Positions 1-12,340 of a stretch of DNA of 64,000 bases are shown here, in pieces. Both the position numbers and the translations under genes were made by a program. This DNA is from Balaenoptera acutorostrata (taxonomy: Eukaryota > Chordata > Mammalia > Artiodactyla > Balaenopteridae). Position 1 is the first letter of the stretch. The number at the start of each line of letters is the position of its first letter. Under the pieces are notes generated by a model. That model made no database searches. It saw nothing but the letters and a program-made list of their open reading frames with translations, and had not been told where the DNA came from. The stretch is taken from contig NC_080075.1 in NCBI RefSeq assembly GCF_949987535.1, forward strand, positions 40,643,036 through 40,707,035. The letters are read 5' to 3'.

Positions 1-27
1 TGTAAGAATGGAGTTTCTGAGGCAATC

Positions 28-110
28 AGCCTGGTGTGATGCCTGAGATCCTGCCTTTCTAACAAGCTCCCAGGTGCTGCTGCTGGTTCTAGGAAGCACA
101 CTTTGACTAG
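28..110 (+). repeat. MER5A-like hAT DNA transposon, 3' part
   Basis: The stretch reading 'aacaagctcccaggtgctg', followed by a 'cacactttga' end, matches the right half of the MER5A (hAT-Charlie) consensus. The left half is not recognisable. This is a non-autonomous fossil with no coding capacity. The family call is by recognition only. Confidence 0.6.
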
Positions 111-1449
111 CAAGAGGATAGTGGAAAGAAAGTACACTTCCCTGTCAGAATGCACGGCCTTAGTTTACTCATCTGTGGCACAAAGGGGTTTGATAAAATG
201 AGTTTTAAGGTGCACTCCAGCTCTGGAATCCCAATATTCAGTGTGTACTATGGTATTAAGAAGCCAGATCACACAGGAATGACTCTTAGCCACATGAATT
301 TTTAAACTGGTTTCAGATGAGATTCTGGCTGTGCTTTATGTATCTTTCTGCAGCATCTCTGACAGGTAGGATCAGACCCTCTCACTCAAATTACATTATT
401 GTTAAGCTTTAGGCTGAGCTAAATCTTACTGAAAAGAGTTCAAAGCACTTCTTTCCATAAGCATCTTTAAAGATTATAAATGTAAAAATGGTTGCTTAAG
501 AGAAGCTTAGATGGCAGCTTTTTTCTTTTTAATAACAGAAATGAGAAGTCTCCAAAACCATAATGGTAGCATATCCATAAAAATATGTTAATGCTTCATC
601 TTAAAGTCTAACAGAAATTGAGGTTTTCCGAGTTAACAAAGTAGACTTCATCACAGATGGTCTGAATGATAAAAGGAAACAGCACTCTAGTGTAGAAGAC
701 GAAAAACACTGCTCTTAGCTGAGCATGCTGAAAGCCTTTAAGGAAATCTTTCTACATATAGCTTTGCTAAGTGTTGAAGGAAAAGTTATTTTGATTGGCA
801 AGGGCACTTCAAATGTTTTAAGCAAAGCTCGGGGTCAGAGGATGTGCAGGTTTTATGAAGAAGCCATTTCTAATGAAAATGAATGCCCTTATTAAGATGA
901 TTTTCTCATCATCTTGTGCCTAACACAGGACAGTGGCACCAAGTAAGGGGTTTTTGCTCTCTTCCAAGAGCTACAGTCTGTATCACTAAGACAGATGCCA
1001 TGAGTTCCTTTTCCTGAACTCAAACAAGGGCAGCTGTAGGAATAGGGCAGAGTCCACAATCTATAGGGTCTCTGAGTAAAAAAGAATTTCCCAACAGTGA
1101 GCACCATTAGAAACCAGAATTGGAATCCTTTATATCAAGGGCTTTAGAAATCAGACATAAATACACAACCATCTGGAGTGGCCTAAGTATATTTATGTCT
1201 AAAGGAATCTGATCAGGGGAGATTTGATGTCACAGTGTTTTTTATGGTCCTCAAGGGTGGTTCACATTTATTTAGCTGACTCTCAATTACCCATGGGAGT
1301 CATAGACAAACTTTTTAAAGAGGTGGGGCCACTCTTTTCTAAATAATATCTCATGAAGAATCCCCAAATGTAAAATAGATAAACCCAGAGCTACTCCATT
1401 TAAAGTTTGGGAAGAAGGGTTGCCCTCAAACCCTCCTATGGTCACCAGA
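111..1449. other. Single-copy intergenic/intronic DNA
   Basis: I recognise no repeat or gene here. The only open frame (892-1107, minus strand, 71 codons) is short and has no recognisable motif, so it is probably chance. Base composition is ordinary and AT-rich with few CpGs. Confidence 0.5.
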
Positions 1450-2010
1450 GGTTGGGTTCCAGCTATCTATTGCTGCTTAACAAACTATCCCAGAACCTAG
1501 TGGCCCAAAACAAAACTTTATTATCTCTCATAGTTCTGTGGGTTGACAAGGCTCAGCCAGGAAGTTCTTTTTTGGGGACTCTCATGCAGTTACAGTCACA
1601 AAGGCCTCTGAAGGCTCTGCTGGGCTGGATGCCCAAGATCATGCCTTCACTCCTACATCGAGTTTCAGTGTTCCTTGGCTTCTCTCTGTCTCCACATGGC
1701 ATCTCATCCTCCAGGGTCTTTCAGTGTGGTTTGGGATTCTCATAGGGTGGTTTCTTAGGTAATCCCACTGCTTACATAGCAGCTGGCTTCTAATAAGCAG
1801 GAATTGAAAGTGCCAGGCCAGTTAATGGCTAAGCCCAGAACCGGCACATCACCTCCACTATATTCTATTGCCAAAGCAATCATGGGACTTCCCAGATTCA
1901 GTGGGGTAGAGAAGTAGTGACCTACTGATGGGAAGGTAGCAATGCCACATTGTAGAAGAGCATGTGGGTTGGGAGATATTGTTGCAGCCATCTTTGGAAT
2001 ATGCCATCTG
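1450..2010 (-). repeat. MaLR/MLT-like LTR, antisense, degraded
   Basis: Read on the plus strand, this begins with 'tatctattgctgcttaacaa' followed by a 'gtggcccaaaacaaaac' block. It ends near 'gcagccatctttggaatatg'. This is the reverse complement of a solitary mammalian LTR of the MaLR/ERVL type, whose sense 3' end carries an AATAAA-like signal and ends near '...gcagcaatagata'. No internal region or second LTR is visible. The small open frames inside it (1407-1745 plus, 1755-2064 minus) are non-functional. The exact family is uncertain. Confidence 0.5.
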
Positions 2011-2440
2011 CCATAGTTGAAATGTACTTTGGTAATAAGAATCTGAGATGGTATGGAGAATCAAAGTTTAAAAATAATCTTAGGGTCTTCTTAAAAATCC
2101 CTGCTTCTTAGAGATTTTAATTGTGATCTTGTACAAAATTGGAAATAGTAAGTTAGGTTTTATTTCTGGATCTTCTTTACTGGCAGAATTATTAATGTTA
2201 CATCCTATTGGAAAGTGTTATGAGCTGCTACTTATTTGGGGGGAGGGATGTGGAAAAGAGAAGGTAAGGATACTGATGGTGTCAAAACATAACCAATCCT
2301 CCTTTTCCCTTTTTTCCACATCACAGAAAGTGACTGGGACAGATACAATGTGGCCCTAGAACACTCAGGTTAGAGAGACAGACAGACAGAAAACTGTAGC
2401 AACATAGCCATTTCTGCTAACTAAAGTGGTCAGCCAGCGT

Positions 2441-3070
2441 TTTGCAGAGCATTAAAAAAAAAAATTTTTTTTTAACATCTTTACTTGAGTATAATTGCTT
2501 TACAATGGTGTGTTAGTTTCTGCTATATAACAAAGTTAATCAGCTATATGTATACATATATCCCCATATCCCCTCCCTCTTCAGCCTCCCTCCCACCCTC
2601 TCTATCCCACCCCTCTAGGTGGACACAAAGCACCAAGCTAATCTCCCTGTGCTATGCAGATGTTCCCCACTAGCTATCTATTTTACATTTGGTAGTGTAT
2701 ATATGTCATTGCTACTCTCTCACTTCATCCCAGTTTACCCTTTCCCCTCCCCGTATCCTCAAGTCCATTCTCTACATCTGCGTCTTTATTCCTGTCCTGC
2801 CCCTAGGTTCATCAGAACCACTTTTTAAAGATTCCATATATATGTGTTAGCATACAGTATTTGTTTTTCTCTTTCTGACTTACTTCACTGTGTATGACAG
2901 CCTCTAGATCCATCCACCTCACTACAAATAACTCAATTTCGTTTCTTTTTATGGCTGAGTAATATTCCATTGTATATATGTGCCACATCTTCTTTATCCA
3001 TTCATCTGTCAATGGACACTTAGGTTGCTTCCATGTCCTGGCTATTGTAAATAGTGCTTTGCAGAGCATT
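2441..3070 (-). mobile_element. 5'-truncated L1 3' end, antisense, with 13 bp TSD
   Basis: The element body (about 2465-3057) reads, in reverse complement, as the end of L1 ORF2 plus the 3' UTR. The minus-strand frame 2812-3084 contains 'WIKKMWHIYTMEYYSAIKRN', the conserved C-terminal signature of L1 ORF2. The insertion is flanked by the perfect duplication 'tttgcagagcatt' at 2441-2453 and 3058-3070. On the plus strand the tail appears as T9, preceded by an unexpected A11 run. The copy is a dead 5'-truncated L1. Confidence 0.93.
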
Positions 3071-3958
3071 TTGAACGAAAACAAAGTCTTCTATAGAAAA
3101 CTACTGGTAAAAACTGCCCTTTGAGGAATGCATATGCAAAGCCTCTAAGCCTGCCATTAGAAATAAGGGCCCTGAAAGAGAAGTGGAATCCCAACCTAGG
3201 GAGCTAAGGCAAGAGGATTTCTAAAACCTAGAAGAAGCAGAACAGTTCTTGGGCCACACTAAGTAGGGGTTTCCTCACTTCCTTAGTCAGTGAAAAAGGG
3301 CAATAGACAGCAGAATCCACAATAAACGATATATTAAATACAAAATACTCTTTACTTTATTCAGTTATATATGATAGACTATTTTAATATTAAAATTCTC
3401 ATTTCAGAATGAGGATTCAGTTTTCTCATCAAATCCATTGGTTGCCTTTGTAAATTCCAAAATAAAAGGGCCCTCTCAGGTTTTAGTTATTTAGTACATG
3501 AGTTGAATGCATACTAATTGAGTATTATGGTCAAAACTCTTGTGTCTAGAATGGAAAAAATCCTTCACAATTCTTCCCTCCAAGGTTTATTTATCTCTGG
3601 ACCCACCACATGTTGCCTTAAGATATCCATGAGGATGATGGAAAAAGAGGCCAGCATAGTCTGATACTCAGTTTGGGCTCTATGAGTTACCCTCTCTACC
3701 CACAGCTGGACTAACTAGTTTGAACATATCTGTAGGCCAGTATGGATTAGAAAAATAGGTTCAATATATTTTATTACCTAGCAAAAAGATCTCTTAGAAA
3801 TTGCTCAACTTATTGGCAAAATCTGCTATTACCAGGGCAGGATTTTCAGAGAATGGTTCTCAAAGAGAAGTCTAGTCTGTCTTGATGGGATTACATTGTA
3901 AGGTTGCCCATATCCTAAACTTTCAAAAACAACTCCAGTGGGCATGAAATATTATGCA

Positions 3959-3961
<3 letters not shown>
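3071..3961. other. Single-copy DNA
   Basis: No gene or repeat is recognised. Its one unusual feature is the donor copy (3759-3786) of a 28 bp sequence found again at 4435-4462 inside the neighbouring L2. Confidence 0.5.

Positions 3962-4001
<40 letters not shown>
3962..4001. repeat. (TG)20 microsatellite
   Basis: Twenty uninterrupted TG dinucleotides. The tract is pure enough to be length-polymorphic and could adopt Z-DNA. No function is implied. Confidence 0.97.
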
Positions 4002-4002
<1 letters not shown>

Positions 4003-4234
4003 AGGGCATGGTTGGTGGTGAGTTATTGATGAGGAGAGAATCAGTGATTCCCAAGAGAAGAAGGAAGAAAACTGTTGAGCTTTGAAAAATAAACCCATGA
4101 GTACTTTAAAATTTTTTTGAGTTTCTAGTGTGTAGGAGTTTTACACATAAAACTTATTTTTGAATGTGATAGTAGTTTTCTATGATCAGTTTATTGCAAC
4201 ATGATTCTTCACAGTCAGTCTTCTGCCCCCTGTC

Positions 4235-4710
4235 CAGTTTTTCTCACTAAACTCCACCTTACCAACCCCCACTCCATGCTGAAGGTAAGTGGGATGACAT
4301 CCACTTCTTCAGATATGCCATACTCTGTCACACTTCTGTGTCTCTGTGCCTCGAGTGCCCTTTCTTTCTTTGAGTACCAGGCAAACACCTACTCATCTTT
4401 TAAGAGTCAGTTCAAATATCACCTCCCCTATGCAGTTCAATATATTTTATTACCTAGCAAAAGTAGGTAAGGTTCCTTACCTTGAACCTTATTCCTAACC
4501 CTTGCCAGGGACAATTGACCATTCCCTCCTTGGTAATCCTTATTAATCTGAGTGTATTTCTATAGTAAAGTTACATACTTTATTGCTTCTTTTTATTTAA
4601 CTGTCTGTTTCCTTTCCTCCCACCAAGAGGTAAGCATTCGGAGGGCAGCTGCATGGATCCTTTTAGAGACCCAGGACTTCAGTTTTTCATTCAATTGGGT
4701 AGAAGTTCTC
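4235..4710 (+). repeat. L2 LINE 3' region, interrupted by filler DNA
   Basis: The block through 'ctactcatcttttaagagtc' and 'ttcaaatatcacctccc', followed by the 'ttctttttatttaactgtct' block, matches the 3' part of ancient L2. Between them, about 4435-4490 is foreign to L2. It starts with a perfect copy of 28 bp from 3759-3786 and continues into a small inverted repeat (aggtaag...cttacct). The 89-codon frame at 4201-4470 is fortuitous. Confidence 0.65.
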
Positions 4711-5507
4711 AGCTCTCTCCAATAAATTCCACTCTTGTGCTCAAGTTAGTGGAAGTCAGTTTCTATTTTGTGCAACCACAGAACCCTAACGGTTGCAGAA
4801 ATATACTGAAACTGAACCAACTGTCTGAGTAGAAGGGTCTCAGGAAGCTTAGAGCACAGAGAAAGGAAATCCAGAGAGTCAGCAATTGGCAGTGTCTGCC
4901 CAGTGCTCTTCAGAGGAGGGTGTGCCTCCCCTGGGAACTCACTCAGTCTGGTGACTAGAAAGGTATTCTCTATGTGGGTGAAGGATAATTCTCCGAACCT
5001 CTTCGTGGCCTGGAGGATATTCTTAGACCCTCCTCCACTTTTTTCTCTGATTCCATGCCTACCAGCTAACCTTATAATCACAAATTCAATTCTTGGGGTA
5101 TTATGAAATCAGGAAGGAAGTAACTTTGGTAATTGGAAAAGAATATTCCCACCATAAACACGTGTATAACATCCGTAAGTGAATAATATTGTACAGCAGT
5201 CCCTTGACAGTTTGGACAGTCCCAATCAGTTGTCTCAGTCTGACAAACATCAGAGTCCTAGCAAAGTTGTTTCTCAACCTGCAAGATTAAGACTGGCCTG
5301 AGGTGACCTCATCAAGGTGGTGTCACACTTTGAGGCTCCACTGTTTCTCCAGATTATATTCCTCTTTCCTACCACGTCTCCTCATTTCACTGCAATGTTC
5401 AATAATACACTAGTGGTGGGTAAATCTCCAAGGCCCACATTCTTTGCTACATATAGGTTTAGACAGCAAGTAAAACATAATTAATTCTAACCATCAGCTA
5501 TAATTAG
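4711..5507. other. Single-copy DNA
   Basis: No repeat or gene is recognised. Overlapping open frames on opposite strands (4746-5081 minus, 111 codons; 4903-5106 plus, 67 codons) lack recognisable domains and splice context, so I treat them as chance. Confidence 0.45.
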
Positions 5508-6033
5508 AAAGGCAAGGGCATCGACAGTTGAATGGATAAAGAAAATGTGGTATATATACACAATGGAATACTACTCAGTCACAAAAAGAGAATGAAATAA
5601 TGCCATTTGCAGCAACATGGATGGACCTAGAGATGATCATACTAAGTGAAGTCAGAAAGAGAAAGACAAATGCCATATGACATCAGTTATATGTGGAATC
5701 TAAAATATGACACAAATGAACTTATTCATGAAACAGAAACAGACTCTCAGACATAGAAAACAAACTTATGGTTACCAAAGAGGAAAGGAGTAGAGGAGTG
5801 ATAAATTAGGAGTTTGGAATTAACAGATACAAGCTCCTATATATAAAATAGATAAACAACAAGGTCCTACTGTATAGCATAGGGAACTATATTCAATATC
5901 CTCTAATAAACCATAATGAAAAGAATATGAAAAAGAATACATGTATATATATGTATAACAATCACTTTACTGTATACCAGAAACTAACACTACATTGTAA
6001 ATCAACTATAGTTCAATTAAAAAAAAAGGCAAG
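5508..6033 (+). mobile_element. 5'-truncated L1 3' end (artiodactyl/cetacean type)
   Basis: The body starts within the end of ORF2 ('gttgaatggataaagaaaat' region) and runs through a 3' UTR with 'gataaacaacaaggtcctac' and 'ttgtaaatcaactatag' to an A-rich tail ending about 6027. Likely target duplication: 'aaaggcaag' at 5508-5516 against 'aaaggcaag' at about 6025-6033, blurred by the A tail. No coding capacity remains. Confidence 0.88.
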
Positions 6034-9000
6034 CAAGCAAGGTTTAGTTCTACCTCTGTATGAGAAAAGGGTTAAGAAAATTGACCATGTAAAGCAGTAG
6101 TTTCTCTGTTTTTTTCTGTGAAATACAAGAACGGTGTTGGCATGAGCAACACAGCCCCATGTGCAGTTCCTGGCTTCATCTCTGTAACCCCACCCTTGCT
6201 TTTTCTCTCAAGAAAGCATATTAAAATGCAAATGTGTGACCATGATATTATTGGGATAACCTTAAGTCTTCTCTGATTTATTTTTAAAAGTCAATCATTT
6301 GCAAACTTTCATATTTTTACTATGATTGGTATTAGGTTGCTTTCAACACAGCAGTGTGTTCTGTTGAGACCTGCTGATGTACATATTAAAGGGAGAATGT
6401 TTCAGCTAATTATTAACTAAGTTGTTTATAAAACTTTTCTAGTGTTTGTAGAATTAACATGCCAATTTCACTCTTTCTTGTCAGTGCCAACAGGATGAAC
6501 AGAAAATAAACAAGATTTTACTGAATATTAAAAGTTTTGAGAAAGCCCAAGTCACTTGACACTGATGCTCTTTTCATTCTGAGATTGTTGGTTTAGATTC
6601 CTCAGCTCCACAGTGCTTAATCCCTGGCTGCAGGTTGAATACTATGAATGCTGGGTAATACCTTCCTTAGGCCACTTAGGGATTTATCTAGTACTTGACC
6701 TGCAATTTTTGCCTCTAGAATGATAGACCTATCTGATAGAACTTAGAGAAGCAAGTGATACTTAATGAAAGGTCATAATGAAGTATTTCTCATGACAATA
6801 TCACACAGAATACATGTGAGTTAGACCCTAAAGTTTGGAGTAATATGCTGTGCTGCTTATACGTTGCATTGATGGTTCTGGTACTGCAGAGTCTTTTAAA
6901 AAACGCTGCTGTGAGCCTGCATCCTGCATGCGTGGAATTGCCTGGGAAGAGAACAATGAGTTAAAGATGGCACAGCTCCCTTTGCTTAACATTTCTTATT
7001 TTTCAGGGGTTTGTTTTGCAACTTTAATATTATTAATCTACACAACCTTTTACTTTTCATTCAGAATTTATATCAAAATCAAGCTAATAAATTAAAGATG
7101 AGTTAGTTCATTGTTGGGTGGTTTAACATAGACCTAGTATGTTAATCCTGACGTGCTGGTTACTAGGATTTTAAAATTTTTATTATTATTATTTTTTCTG
7201 CCTCGTAGCTGTGGTTAGGCAGCAGCAATAAATCAGAACAAAGGAATGAAGGTATTGGGGCTTTAGGGAAAACATGTATTAGAAAAAATTGGTTTGGCAC
7301 TAAGGGCTGTATTGCATTAAGATGGATTTAAGAGATACAGAGGTAAGAGAATGTAGACAAATAAATTGCATAAATAATCTGAGAAATAGCAAGTCTGTAC
7401 AGACCCTGAGTAACCCTGTAAGCTACCATCAACAGGACTTCCTAATTTCTGTTCAAGCAGACCAAACAGGTACACTCTACTAAAATAGCCAGGAGAAATG
7501 GGCACATGGCTAATGCTAGGGAAAGTGGAAGGAACAGATAAAGCTCTTTAGAATGGCTCAAAGGATTGGAATAATAGAAGTCAGTGTAGAAGTCTGACAT
7601 AGCATCTTCTGTGAATAGGGCTTTATTGCCACTCCAGGCAGTGATATTGCAAACACTCGCTGAGACAACCAGAAACTGGGAGCCTCACAGGGCAACTTGC
7701 GCCTGAGAATGCAGTTCTCTGCAGTAGGGAAATCACATTGGCAGCCCGAATACAGAGGAGACAGGAAAGAGCATTTAGATAAGGCTGAGCATATGAATAA
7801 AAGACATGGTGTGGAAGGTGGAGTTGATGGGAATAAGATAGGACCATTCCAGGGCCCCAAGGAAGTGCAAGGATGCCTGAAAATACCTAAAGAACGAAAG
7901 GAACAAAAGAGACTTCTCCTAGCAGCCTAAATGGTACCTGAACTGAGAGATCCATATGTTCTCGAACAGATTATTTTCAACTAAAGCATAAAAGCTCTGT
8001 AGATGTGGAGAGACAGCTTGTTTGAAGCCCTGAACTTGTTTTGTGGCTCAGATATATCTGCTTTGTCTCTGGCTCTTTAATCTAAGTTGATCCAGGCATG
8101 CATCATGGTGCAGGGAGTAGACTTCGTCCCCATTCTTATCTTTGATGTTTGCCTAGAGCCCTTTCCCTGGCCCTGAATCCATCCCCTGCAACTGCTTCAG
8201 GCCCTGCTCCTCACTGGGCCTCTCTAGGCCTCTCTAGTCTACCTTTCTTTCTCTTACCCTTTTTAACTCACCTTCCTCAGCTTCCCCCACAAGGTGTATC
8301 TGACAGGATGTGACTAGTAAACCACTGGAGGTTATCTCCAAGATAATAGTAATAAATAGTAACCACACTATCCCATGCAGCCTGGCTGAGTTCTGTACAT
8401 TGTTATTAAAAATGGGTATATTTCTTTGGCTTCACGTGTTTGCAATAGCTGAGAGCCCCAATTCAAGTAGAGGTTACCACTTTTTTGACCCTTTTCCTTT
8501 CCTTCTTATTCAAATAAGAATAACACATGGACTCTGACTTCAAGGAACTTAAAAACTAATATAAATGATTAAAAATAAATGTTGAAAGTTCAATAACAGG
8601 AAAGAAGTAAAGAATTGCTTAAAAAGCAGTAAAGGAAAAAGTAACAAGTCAGCACATGGCTATTTGGCAAATGAACGGGTACTAATTGGTACAAAAATTC
8701 AAAAGCAGGAAGAAAGACTCCTTCAAGCTGGCGAGGTCAGGGGGACCTGATAGGCTTGTCAAGGAAAGTTGAAGGTTTAGATTTGAGCTCTTGTGGAGTC
8801 TCCAGGGTTGTAGCTGAGACAAAGGAAAAGGAAGAAAGGGCATTTTATAACTTGGGAACCAATGAGCAACTGACAAGAAAGGACATGGACAGATAAGTCT
8901 CATCCTTTACATTCAACTTTGACCGTAACCTTTTATATATCTTCCTGTGAAGACATGTGCATCCCCATGATCTTGAACCAAGATCTTGGCATATCTAAAA

Positions 9001-10380
9001 TTTGACAACATGTTTCTTGGGAAAGCCTGTGAAGTGTGAATTGACAGGAAAATTCTGCTTGCAGGTCAGCATATGCAGCCTAAGAAGTTTGTGCTCTTCA
9101 ACCAGCCTGAGGCTAAAACCAGGCTATTTTCACTCTTTGGTTAAATGCTAGCTAAATTCATTTTAATACTGCACTGTCAGTATTTTATTTATTTGTCTGG
9201 ATGCCACATTTCCTCTCCCAAATCTCTCTTGCGTAAATGATTTACTATTTGTTCCTAAAGCCGAAGATTTTATGCCTTTTCTCTTTTTTCTGATAAGAGG
9301 ATATTGCAGCAGCTTTCTTTTTATGCTGCTGATGGTTTTTATTTTGTTAATTCATAGTTCAGCAGAGTAACTAGTTTAGTAAGGCATAGAAAACCAAGAG
9401 GTTCAGCCCTCGAAATGACTAAGACAGTAAATCTTCACTGGCCCATTATTGCATAGAACCCTGTTGAATTTACTTTCCTAAAAAGTAAGTTAGCAAAGAG
9501 TGGTTCTTAAATAGGTTTTACATTTTCTTAACTCTCCCAACTAAGCATATTTAACTACAGGACACTTAAGGTCCTTAAGATAAAGTTATGAAAAAGCAGT
9601 TTTACAATGGAAACACATAAATCTTGAAAAAAAATGGGAGCAATTCTTTCTGAGTGTACCCTCGATAGGTCTTCACATCGGAATGTAGAGTGTGCTGCAT
9701 TTAAGACAGGGATTATGTGATTAAAAAAAAAAAATCTCCATTTCTTTTAAGGCAGCATTTGGGATGTTACACTAAGAAAGTTATATGCCATAGTTCTTCA
9801 CGATGGTGGTCACTAGACTAAGCTAAAAGATTTAAACTAAAAACAAACTCACAAAACTAATTCATCGAGTCAGTACTGAGCTACTTTCCAAACTCTAATT
9901 TTACAAAATGCAAATAAAGAGAAGGTCTTTCCATATTAAAAATGCTGCAAGCAGAGCAGAGACCTGACTCCTGGAAACTGCCCTGTCTCCCAACTTTCCT
10001 CCCTTGGGATTTGGGGACTAAATTGGTTATAAAACCCCAAATTCCTCTCAGAATGCTTCACCAGTTTCTTGAATTGTCCTATTCTTTCAAACTTTCTAGA
10101 CTGTAGATCCTGGGAAGCAAAAAATTCTCCACGTTCAAGAAAATTGGTGAGAATTAAAGAACAAAGTTAGTGGTGGGGTACCAGTGGGGTCAGTGCATTA
10201 AATGCAAGAAGAAGAAATGGCAAAAACTCATTAGGATGCTTTTGTGATACTATGTAAACAGATTTCTCCAGTTTTAATTAGTTATATTTCTATTCAGGAT
10301 CATTGGTTATATATAACATGATTTAGGTCTATATAGTGCTTTTTCTCTCCCAGAAAATTGTAGAATAATTCACAATCCAA
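6034..10380. other. Long single-copy stretch, no recognised gene
   Basis: This is about 4.3 kb without a young transposon. Composition is AT-rich and even. Several short open frames (for example 6850-7095 plus, 7558-7860 minus, 8310-8537 plus) have no recognisable motif and no codon pattern I trust. A 10 bp unit 'gcctctctag' is repeated in tandem near 8219-8238. Parts such as 6200-6550 and 9180-9400 could be conserved non-coding DNA, but that cannot be judged from one sequence. Confidence 0.4.
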
Positions 10381-10830
10381 AATAGAATGTACACTTTAGT
10401 ACATCTCTCTAAAAAATGGCAGATCAAGGCAATGAAAATAAATGAGGATATAGAGAATTTGGTTAACAGTTACAAACTAAATCTTATAGATATATAGAAC
10501 TTTATACCAAATAAACAGAAAATACATGTTTTTCTCAAATGTCTGTGGAACTTTTACAAAAATTGGTCATGTATTAGGTCACAAAGACAATCTCAACAAA
10601 ATTCCCAAAGTTGAAACCATAAATGTTACATTCTTTGACCATATTGCAATACACACACACACGCACGCGCACACACACACTAGCCCCAAGTCCAAAGAGT
10701 TGATAATTTTAAAACAGGCTTCTAAGTGACTCTGGGAATAAAAAGAAAGAAAAATAATGAGATTATAGACACTTTGGAAATGAGTGACTATGGCAACTTT
10801 CCATATCAAAAGCTATGGAAGTTAGAGAGA
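10381..10830 (+). mobile_element. Old L1 ORF2 endonuclease-domain fragment
   Basis: The frame at 10526-10729 reads 'CGTFTKIGHVLGHKDNL' followed by 'FFDHIAI'. This aligns with the SRIDHILGHK...DHN region near the end of the L1 ORF2 endonuclease; the equivalent 'GTFSRIDHILGHK' is seen at 21823 in this window. The catalytic S and D of the 'SRIDH' motif are replaced. A (CA)n tract interrupts it. It is a decayed L1M-age fragment; the boundaries are approximate. Confidence 0.7.
10651..10681. repeat. (CA)n microsatellite with CG variants
   Basis: Alternating CA dinucleotides with internal 'cgcacgcgca' variants, inside the old L1 fragment. Confidence 0.85.
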
Positions 10831-12340
10831 TGTGATGTGACAAACTGATTTTGCAGGCTTTGTAGAGAAATGGGGCTATGCACCAAGGAGTGCAGTGGTC
10901 TCTAGAAGCTTGGAACAACCTCGTGTTACAGCCAAGAAGCAAATGGGGACCTTAGTCCTACAAACACAAGGAACTGAATTCTGCCAACAATCTGAGTGAG
11001 CAGAAAACAGATTCTCCTCTAGAGCCTCCAGAAAGGAAAACAGCCCTGCAGATTTTAACTCAGTGAGTGTCAGACTTCCAATCTACAGGACTGTAAAATA
11101 ATACATTTGTGCTGTTTTAAACCAATAGATTTGCAGTTATTTGTTATGGCAAAAATAGAAAACTAGTACAGATTTTGGTACCTGGAAGTGAGATGCTGCT
11201 GTAACAGATAACTAAATATGTGAAAGTGGCTTTGGAATTGGGCAGTAGACATAGGCTAGAAGATTGCTAGAGAAGCATGATAGAAAAAAGTCTAGATTGC
11301 ATTGAATAGACCTTTAGTAGAAATAGATGCTTCAAGGATTTGTATTCTGCAGTTCTGTGGAAAACAGAATTTAAAAATGATGAAACTAGACATTCAGCTG
11401 AGGAGATTTTCAAGCGAAGTGTTGAAGATGCAAATGGTTTTCTTCTAGCTGCTTATAGTAAAATGTGAAAGAAAAGAAATAAATTGAGGAAAGAACTGTT
11501 AAACAAATAGGATTCAGAATTTGATGTTTTGGGAAATTCTCAGCCTATCCAGATTAGAAAGGACACTAAAATTGAGAGATTCACTGTCAGGGAAGTGTAC
11601 TCTGGAGAAAAAAACTGAGGATGTGGCTGGACAAACTTCTGCTAATAGCTCAGAAAGATCAAAAGTTCAGAGTATTCAGTCACACAAAAGGTTCTTTGAA
11701 AGGGGTATGACTCACAGATTCCCTCAATCAAACCAGAGAGTTTCTAAGAAGTTTAAAGACTTTGTCCCTCAGCTATCTCAGCAAAATCCAAGAATAGAGA
11801 TGGGATTATCTAGGAAAGACCTATGGATGAGCCTCTTATCTAATAGAGCAAATTCTTGTGACATACATGGGAGACCCACAAAGTTCTTGAGAATTTTACA
11901 TCAGCAGAAACACTGTCAGCTTGGAGTAAAAGAAAGAGAGAGCATGAAAAGAAAGAATGCTGTGAGACTGTCACGATTCTACAGGCAGAAAACAGGCTGA
12001 TAAATTTCATAGCTGCCAACACATACTTTTTCATGAAAAAGAAAGAATGACTCATTCCACACACCATAGAGGATAATTCCCAGAACTTGAAACTTAATGG
12101 AGTTTCCCCAGCTGAATTTCAAAGTTCTTGGGATCAGCCACTTCTTTTTTACCTTCTTCTATTTTCTCCTTTTTGAGCTGGAATATCAATAAGTGTTATC
12201 CTATGCTTGTCTCAACAGTGTATCTGGGAGCAGAAAAACTTGTTTTCTAGTTTCACAGGTCCACAGATAGAGACAAACTGTGCACCAGGATGGATAACAC
12301 CCTTACCTGATTTAGATGAAAAGCAAAAGAAAACTAATAC
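10831..12340 (+). mobile_element. MaLR retrotransposon: LTR plus degraded internal region
   Basis: Positions 10831-11172 match a MaLR (MST/MLT1-like) LTR. Its 3' end carries 'gactgtaaaataatacattt' and finishes '...aaaactagtaca'. It is followed by typical MaLR internal sequence: 'attttggtacctggaagtg' and 'gaaagtggctttggaattgg' at the start, and 'gtatctgggagcag' with 'gtttcacaggtccacag' near 12220-12270. MaLR internal regions carry only remnants of retroviral genes. The open frame of 159 codons at 11521-12000 lies wholly inside this region and has no gag or pol motif that I can see. A 3' LTR is not evident, so this is a partial copy. It is an old, inactive endogenous retrovirus-like element. 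Confidence 0.7.

Noticed and set aside
3962..4001. (TG)n tract considered as a possible regulatory Z-DNA element
   Set aside because: Such tracts are common in mammalian DNA and nothing nearby suggests a promoter.
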